A stretch of DNA of 10,810 nt from the NCBI GenBank assembly GCA_965369705.1, contig CBDURF010000121.1, positions 1 through 10,810 on the forward strand. The letters run 5' to 3'. This stretch comes from JAGLCY01 sp965369705. GTDB lineage: Bacteria; Krumholzibacteriota; Krumholzibacteriia; LZORAL124-64-63. Numbering within the stretch: the first letter of the stretch is position 1; every line of letters begins with the position of its first letter. The notes under the pieces are model-generated. The model did no database searches, was not told the DNA's origin, and saw nothing but the letters and a program-made list of their open reading frames with translations. A program made the translations under genes and the position numbers. Below are positions 6,997 through 10,810 of the stretch, in pieces.

Positions 6997-8385
6997 ATGC
7001 GCCACCTTGTATTCCTCGCCATTGCACTGGTTTTCACGCCCGCCCTGGAGACCCTCGCCCAGGACAGCCACTACTGGGACAACCAGTACGGCACCAAGGG
7101 CGAACTGCTGGGCGGCGTGGTTGTCGGCACCCCCAACGATTTGAGCGCGACCTTCTACAATCCCGGCTGGATCGCCTTGCAAACCGACTCCTCCCTGCTG
7201 TTGACCACCTTGTCCATGGAGGGGTACTCCATCAAACTCAAGGACGGGCTGGGTGAGGGGACCGATCCGACCAGCACCACGTTCACCACCAGTCCGGGCT
7301 ATCTTGCGGGCCGGTTCACCTTGGGAAAAGACCGCACGTGGCAGTTGGCCTACTCCTATCTCCAGAAGGTCAAATTCGAATTCGACGCCGTCGGCATAAA
7401 GATTGACACCGTGAACCCGGCGGACCCCGTCCATTTTTCAGGCGAGGCTTTCCGCAAAGCCAAGGTCAACGAATACTGGTACGGCATGACCTTCTCCAGG
7501 AAAATCCGCTCCAATGTCGGCCTCGGTTTCACACCCTATGTGGCTCAGCGATCCACGTCATCCAGAACCCAGGCCGCCGCTCAGGTTCTGAACTCGGCGC
7601 AACAATATGGTCAAACCTACCTTGTCGATGAGTACGACTTCTGGCACGTCCGCCTGCTGGCAAAGATCGGCCTGGCTATCGAGCAGGGAAACCTGACCTA
7701 CGGTATCACCTTGACCACTCCCGGGCTGGGCCTGTTCGGCAGTGGGAATGTCTTCGTCACGAACACGAGCTCCGGCCTCGACGAAGACCAGAACGGTGTC
7801 GAGGATCCCCCCTACCTGTCCTCCAACCACCAGGAGGGGTTGTCCGCGTCCTGGCAATCTCCCCTGTCTCTCGCCGGGGGTGTGTCGCTGGAATCCGGCG
7901 CAACCAGATATCACCTGACGGTGGAGTGGTTCAACGCCGTCAAGACCCGTCAGGCTATGGAGCCGGTTCCTTTCCGCTCCCAATCCGATCCCATCGAGAT
8001 ACAAACCTTCAACCTGGCCTACGGGGCCAAGAGCCTGATCAACTTCGGGTTGGCTTTCGAGCATGCTTTCACGCCCAAGTTTTCCATTTACAGTGCCGCG
8101 CGTTCCGACTTTTCCGCCATCCCCTCGCATGATGCGGATAATATGCAGATCTCCAACTGGGATCTGTGGCACCTTTCGGGCGGAGCTTCCTTCGTGTTTT
8201 TGAACATGGAGTTCACGTCGGGGCTGCAGTACAGTTTCGGGTCCGGCACCAGCGAACGGTTCATCAACTTCGACCTGAGCGACACTGGAGATGTTGGCGG
8301 GGAATCCGGAACCTACGACATCCGTTACCGCCGTCTGAAAGCCATCATCGGTTTCAATCTGCCTTTAGGGGATCCAGACGCCTGA
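6997..8385 (+). CDS. FadL/OMPP1-like outer-membrane beta-barrel protein
   Basis: The 462-residue protein begins with a Sec signal peptide, probably cleaved after Ala21 (TLA/QDS). The mature N-terminus has GELLGG followed by NDLSATFYNPG (47-57), which matches the conserved NPA/NPG segment of the FadL/TodX/OMPP1 hatch region. The rest is a series of alternating amphipathic strands rich in Tyr, Phe and Gly, typical of a barrel. FadL-family channels take up hydrophobic compounds; the substrate here is unknown. The chain ends in LPLGDPDA rather than a terminal aromatic residue, which is unusual for a barrel. DEDQNGVED (262-270) resembles a calcium-binding loop. The ATG at 6997 has GGGAG 4 nt upstream. 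The reading frame stays open far upstream, but that part is antisense to the M48 gene and is not coding. Confidence 0.75.
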   Translation: MRHLVFLAIALVFTPALETLAQDSHYWDNQYGTKGELLGGVVVGTPNDLSATFYNPGWIALQTDSSLLLTTLSMEGYSIKLKDGLGEGTDPTSTTFTTSPGYLAGRFTLGKDRTWQLAYSYLQKVKFEFDAVGIKIDTVNPADPVHFSGEAFRKAKVNEYWYGMTFSRKIRSNVGLGFTPYVAQRSTSSRTQAAAQVLNSAQQYGQTYLVDEYDFWHVRLLAKIGLAIEQGNLTYGITLTTPGLGLFGSGNVFVTNTSSGLDEDQNGVEDPPYLSSNHQEGLSASWQSPLSLAGGVSLESGATRYHLTVEWFNAVKTRQAMEPVPFRSQSDPIEIQTFNLAYGAKSLINFGLAFEHAFTPKFSIYSAARSDFSAIPSHDADNMQISNWDLWHLSGGASFVFLNMEFTSGLQYSFGSGTSERFINFDLSDTGDVGGESGTYDIRYRRLKAIIGFNLPLGDPDA

Positions 8386-8448
8386 CCATGTTTTTTTGTT
8401 GGCCCGGCATGGGCTCCGGCCGTAGTTTGTAGACATCCTGATTCCACG

Positions 8449-8482
8449 GGATTCTCGGGCCAAGGCCCCTCGGATCCTTTTT
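8449..8482 (+). terminator. Possible terminator or leader attenuator before the DUF4136 gene
   Basis: GGAT (8449-8452) pairs with ATCC (8474-8477), and GGGC/GCCC forms an inner stem around a CAAG loop; TTTTT follows at 8478-8482. The SD of the next gene begins at 8498, which leaves no room for a separate promoter after it. It may be a terminator with read-through after the barrel gene or an attenuator in the DUF4136 leader. Confidence 0.35.
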
Positions 8483-8509
8483 GTTTCGTTTCCATACGGA
8501 GGTGTCCTT

Positions 8510-9064
8510 TTGTACAGTGCGCGAATTATGAATTCCAGGTTGGCCGTCATCATCCTGCTGGCTTTTCTGGCCGGTTGTTCGAGTCTTTCGGTCAATTACG
8601 ATTTCGACCAGAACGTGGAATGGTCCAAATTCAAGACCTACGGCTGGATGGAAACCTCCAAGCCTCCCTCCGATCCCAGCAGTCCCTTGCAGGACACCCC
8701 CTTGTTGGAGCAGCGTGTCCACAACTCGGTCGATTACGAGATGGAACAGCGCGGCATCACCATGAGCGACAACCCCGACCTGCTGGTCGTCTACCACATC
8801 GGGACCCAGGAAAAGATCCAGGTCACCGACTGGGGTTACCGCTACTCCGATTATTACTGGGGATACGGGGGACGCCAGATCGACGTCTACCAGTTCACCG
8901 AGGGTTCGCTGGTCATCGACCTGGTCGACGCCGAAACGACGAACCTGGTCTGGCGCGGCACCGGCACCGGCGTTGTGGACCAGGCCCAGAAGTCGCCCGA
9001 TGAAATGCAGACCAGGGCCGACGAGGTCATCAACAAGATCATGAAGAGTTTCCCGCCGAACTAG
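8510..9064 (+). CDS. DUF4136-family lipoprotein
   Basis: The 184-residue product has a lipoprotein signal peptide with lipobox Leu-Ala-Gly-Cys23 followed by Ser-Ser. Just after it comes VNYDFDQNVEWSKFKTYGW, the hallmark start of DUF4136 proteins. These are small envelope lipoproteins of unknown function common in Gram-negative bacteria. A Tyr/Gly-rich stretch (YRYSDYYWGYGG) lies mid-protein, and GSLVIDLVDAETTNLVWRG is the usual conserved C-terminal strand pair. The start is TTG at 8510, with GGAGG at 8498-8502 and a 7-nt spacer. The in-frame ATG at 8528 is 25 nt from that SD and has none of its own. The gene lies 124 bp after the FadL-like gene and is convergent with the HDOD gene. Confidence 0.88.
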   Translation: MYSARIMNSRLAVIILLAFLAGCSSLSVNYDFDQNVEWSKFKTYGWMETSKPPSDPSSPLQDTPLLEQRVHNSVDYEMEQRGITMSDNPDLLVVYHIGTQEKIQVTDWGYRYSDYYWGYGGRQIDVYQFTEGSLVIDLVDAETTNLVWRGTGTGVVDQAQKSPDEMQTRADEVINKIMKSFPPN

Positions 9065-9095
9065 CAGGCCGGAAAATTTCGATCAACGGGCGGGG

Positions 9096-9989
9096 TCAAT
9101 CAGCATAATCCTTAAAGATCCCGCCCAGGCCCACCAGGTTCTGCCTGATGTCCCAGATCACCTGGTCACACTTGTCGGCCGGCAGACCGAGATCGTCCAG
9201 GATATCCTGGAATTTCTCCACCGGCACCTCTTCGCTCAGGTCGATGGGGTGCTTGCGGCCCAGCCCCCAGTGGCCGCAGACGCCTTCGGCCAGATTCAGG
9301 ACCGCCGCCCCCGGAGCCCACTCGCCGGCCTGCTTGTAATCGTGATGATGCCTGACGCAGGCCGTGATGGATTCGGGCAGGTTCCATTGCCGCAGGATGT
9401 ACTCCGCCAGCTCGGCGTGGTCCAGACCCACCGCTTCGATTTCCTTATCCCGACTGACGCGCTTCCCGTCTCCCGGCGGCAGGAATTCATCGATGACCAG
9501 CTTGCCGACATCGTGCAACAGCCCGGCCACGTAGATTTCCTCGCTGCGCAACGAACACGCCGGCGACACTTCGGCCAGCACCCGGCTGGTCTGGGCGATG
9601 CCCAGGGAATGCTTCCAGAATCCCCGGTCCTGGTGATAGGCGTAATTTTCCAGGGTGCGGCGCGTCAACCCTTCGGTGCTGACCGCGAACACGATTTTCT
9701 TCAGGCTTTCCAGGCCGATCAGGACCACGGCTTCAGGGATGGAATTGATTGACCGCGAACGACCGTACAACCCGCTGTTGGCCAGCTTCAGCACCCGGGC
9801 CACCAAGGCCTGGTCCTTGCTAATGACGGTCTCGAAATCCCTGGCCGTGAAATATTCCCGCTGGGACAGTTCGAGAAATTCCAGGACCACGGAGTTGAGA
9901 CTCGGCAGGCTCTCCAGTTTTTCCAGGACCTCGAACCTGACGGTCCGCCACTGTTTGTCGGGGACGGCGGGGGTTGAAGTGGCGTTCAT
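9096..9989 (-). CDS. HDOD-domain protein with intact HD motif
   Basis: The 297-residue protein carries an HDOD domain at about 20-225. The N-terminal helices include the family-typical ALVARVLKLANSGLYG (61-76) and PEAVVLIGLESLKKIVF (85-101). HD-superfamily metal-binding positions appear kept: His127, His159-Asp160 in GLLHDVGK, His191 and the cluster HHHD (214-217). HDOD proteins are mostly signalling or regulatory components, many without catalysis; here phosphohydrolase activity remains possible. The C-terminal 70 residues match nothing I recognise. The ATG has GGAG 7 nt upstream, and its A is also the last base of the TGA stop of the preceding gene, so the two are translationally coupled. 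Confidence 0.9.
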   Translation of the reverse strand: MNATSTPAVPDKQWRTVRFEVLEKLESLPSLNSVVLEFLELSQREYFTARDFETVISKDQALVARVLKLANSGLYGRSRSINSIPEAVVLIGLESLKKIVFAVSTEGLTRRTLENYAYHQDRGFWKHSLGIAQTSRVLAEVSPACSLRSEEIYVAGLLHDVGKLVIDEFLPPGDGKRVSRDKEIEAVGLDHAELAEYILRQWNLPESITACVRHHHDYKQAGEWAPGAAVLNLAEGVCGHWGLGRKHPIDLSEEVPVEKFQDILDDLGLPADKCDQVIWDIRQNLVGLGGIFKDYAD

Positions 9990-10627
9990 CAGTATGCTCC
10001 ATCCTGGTCGATTTCAAGGACAATACCGACATCGTCTCCGTCGCAGGGATTGATGTTTCCGGGCCGGGTCCAGAGCTTGGCCGGATCGGTGTCCAGTTTC
10101 CGGTTGGGTCCGATCGACAGCACGGCGATGGCCGCATCTGTCACCATCACCCGGTAGGGGCAGCCCCAGGGATCGAGGGGAATTTCCGCCAGCCAGGACT
10201 TCCCGGCGCCGAGATGGCCAGGGGGGGCCTCCGCGTCCGCAAGACCGCCGAAGCCGCCAACCGGCGCTCCGGCGGCCAGATTCGTCGCTTTCCGGCCGGA
10301 CCGATGGCCCAGCAGGAGTGTCAGGTCAATTTCCAAGTCGGGGTTCCGAGGCCATTGCCCGGTGTCGGCATGGTAATCAAGGGTCACCCTGGCCAATTCC
10401 TGGGCTTCGGCCTTCGCCCGGACGGGGCGTTCTTCGAAAACCAGTCCGTTGAGGTAGCACCACGCCAGCAAACCCACAGCGGCCAAGACGGCAAATCCCA
10501 GAAGCCCCTGGAATCGTATAACCGATTTATTTTGCACGAGGTTCCCCGTTTCTTCCCGGATCCCGCCTGGCGGTTTCCGGCCCGTTTCCGGCCCGTTTCC
10601 GGCATCAAATCCAGATTTGGGGCACAT
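9989..10627 (-). CDS. Membrane-anchored GspG/pseudopilin-like protein
   Basis: The 212-residue protein has one transmembrane segment at about 42-64 (GLLGFAVLAAVGLLAWCYLNG) followed by ALDYH-like helix sequence ending in DTGQWP. Near the C-terminus are LAEIPLDPWGCPYRV and AIAVLSIGPNRKLDT, closely resembling the DPWGxPY and SxGxDxKxxT signatures of type II secretion major pseudopilin GspG. No prepilin-peptidase motif (G-F/T-L-x-E) precedes the membrane segment, so it is not an ordinary processed pseudopilin. The ATG at 10627 was chosen for GGAGG 5 nt upstream. A GTG at 10639 and a GTG at 10537, which gives a protein starting just before the membrane segment, are alternatives. Its stop overlaps the HDOD start, so the pair forms one operon. 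Confidence 0.75.
   Translation of the reverse strand: MCPKSGFDAGNGPETGRKPPGGIREETGNLVQNKSVIRFQGLLGFAVLAAVGLLAWCYLNGLVFEERPVRAKAEAQELARVTLDYHADTGQWPRNPDLEIDLTLLLGHRSGRKATNLAAGAPVGGFGGLADAEAPPGHLGAGKSWLAEIPLDPWGCPYRVMVTDAAIAVLSIGPNRKLDTDPAKLWTRPGNINPCDGDDVGIVLEIDQDGAY
10571..10603. repeat. Three 11-bp tandem repeats
   Basis: CGGTTTCCGGC is followed by two copies of CCGTTTCCGGC, identical except for the second base of the first unit. Eleven is not a multiple of three, so a change in copy number would shift the frame of anything translated through it. This lies within the N-terminal part of the proposed GspG-like gene. Confidence 0.8.
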
Positions 10628-10631
10628 TTCG

Positions 10632-10657
10632 CCCTCCACGGAGGGTGCAACCTCCGT
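10632..10657 (-). promoter_or_regulatory. Hairpin with competing anti-SD segment at a start site
   Basis: On the minus strand ACGGAGG (10657-10651), a 6-nt loop and CCTCCGT (10644-10638) form a 7-bp stem. CCTCC can instead pair with the SD GGAGGG (10637-10632) that serves the ATG at 10627. The CCTCC segment is thus flanked by two copies of its complement, which could hide or release the ribosome site. This is structural inference only. Confidence 0.4.
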
Positions 10658-10751
10658 TCCAGTTTCACGAAAACGACAAATGGGGCTTATAGGGAAAAAG
10701 GAGGCGTTTTACGGCGTTTACCCGGGCAAGGGGACATTCCGGGGCCGACCG

Positions 10752-10810
10752 TCAGACATCCAGACTGGAAATATCCTCTCCGGGGTGCTCCGGATCAGGC
10801 CAGTAGGCCA
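10752..10810 (-). CDS. C-terminal end of an unidentified protein (5' part outside window)
   Basis: On the minus strand an open frame enters from the right edge and ends at TGA 10754-10752. Its last residues read AYWPDPEHPGEDISSLDV. The composition looks like a real protein C-terminus, but 19 codons are too few to assign a family. It points the same way as the GspG-like and HDOD genes and lies about 125 bp upstream of them, so it may belong to the same operon. The gap between (10628-10751) holds the start-site hairpin and a direct repeat, GTAAACGCC/GTAAAACGCC, on the minus strand, with no clear terminator. Confidence 0.4.
   Translation of the reverse strand, partial: AYWPDPEHPGEDISSLDV

Noticed and set aside
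8528..8530. ATG start for the DUF4136 lipoprotein
   Set aside because: The only good SD (8498-8502) is 25 nt away, but 7 nt from the TTG at 8510.
9065..9095. Terminator between the convergent DUF4136 and HDOD genes
   Set aside because: The 31-bp gap contains no stem followed by a T-tract on either strand.

Overview
The window looks like a chromosomal segment from a GC-rich, Gram-negative bacterium. Four exported proteins imply an outer membrane: a FadL/OMPP1-like barrel, an M48 lipoprotein of the LoiP type, a DUF4136 lipoprotein and a lipoprotein amylase. Two genes use TTG starts with strong Shine-Dalgarno (SD) sites. I cannot name the species. The mix of an exported multi-CBM48 amylase, small lipoproteins, a GspG-like protein and an HDOD protein would fit the FCB superphylum or a related candidate phylum, but that is inference.

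Region 1 (1-4850) is an alpha-glucan block. A secreted GH13 enzyme with three N-terminal starch/glycogen-binding domains runs leftward and is cut by the window edge. Divergent from it is a GH13 lipoprotein with its own CBM48-like domain, followed by a MalK/MsmK-type sugar ABC ATPase without permeases or binding protein. Together they suggest extracellular or surface digestion of starch or glycogen, with the ATPase powering oligosaccharide import through permeases encoded elsewhere. A DEDDh exonuclease (4876-5460) follows 25 bp after the ATPase and is probably a passenger in that transcript.

Region 2 (5461-6048) is a roughly 590-bp stretch without a credible gene, lying between convergent genes. 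It is the most unusual part of the window. It starts visibly AT-rich and carries a strong intrinsic terminator, an extended -10-like promoter, four TTGACAA/TTGTCAA heptamers, two G/C palindromes, a probable leftward terminator and a perfect 35-bp inverted repeat with a 40-nt spacer just past the M48 stop codon.

Region 3 (6049-9064) is an envelope block: a leftward M48 metallopeptidase lipoprotein, a divergent FadL/OMPP1-like outer-membrane protein and a DUF4136 lipoprotein. The divergent pair is separated by 144 bp, in which a palindromic TTGCAA could act as the -35 element for both promoters.

Region 4 (9096-10810, leftward) holds an HDOD protein whose start overlaps the stop of a membrane-anchored GspG-like protein. 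Upstream of that are a hairpin at the start site and the last codons of an unidentified gene.
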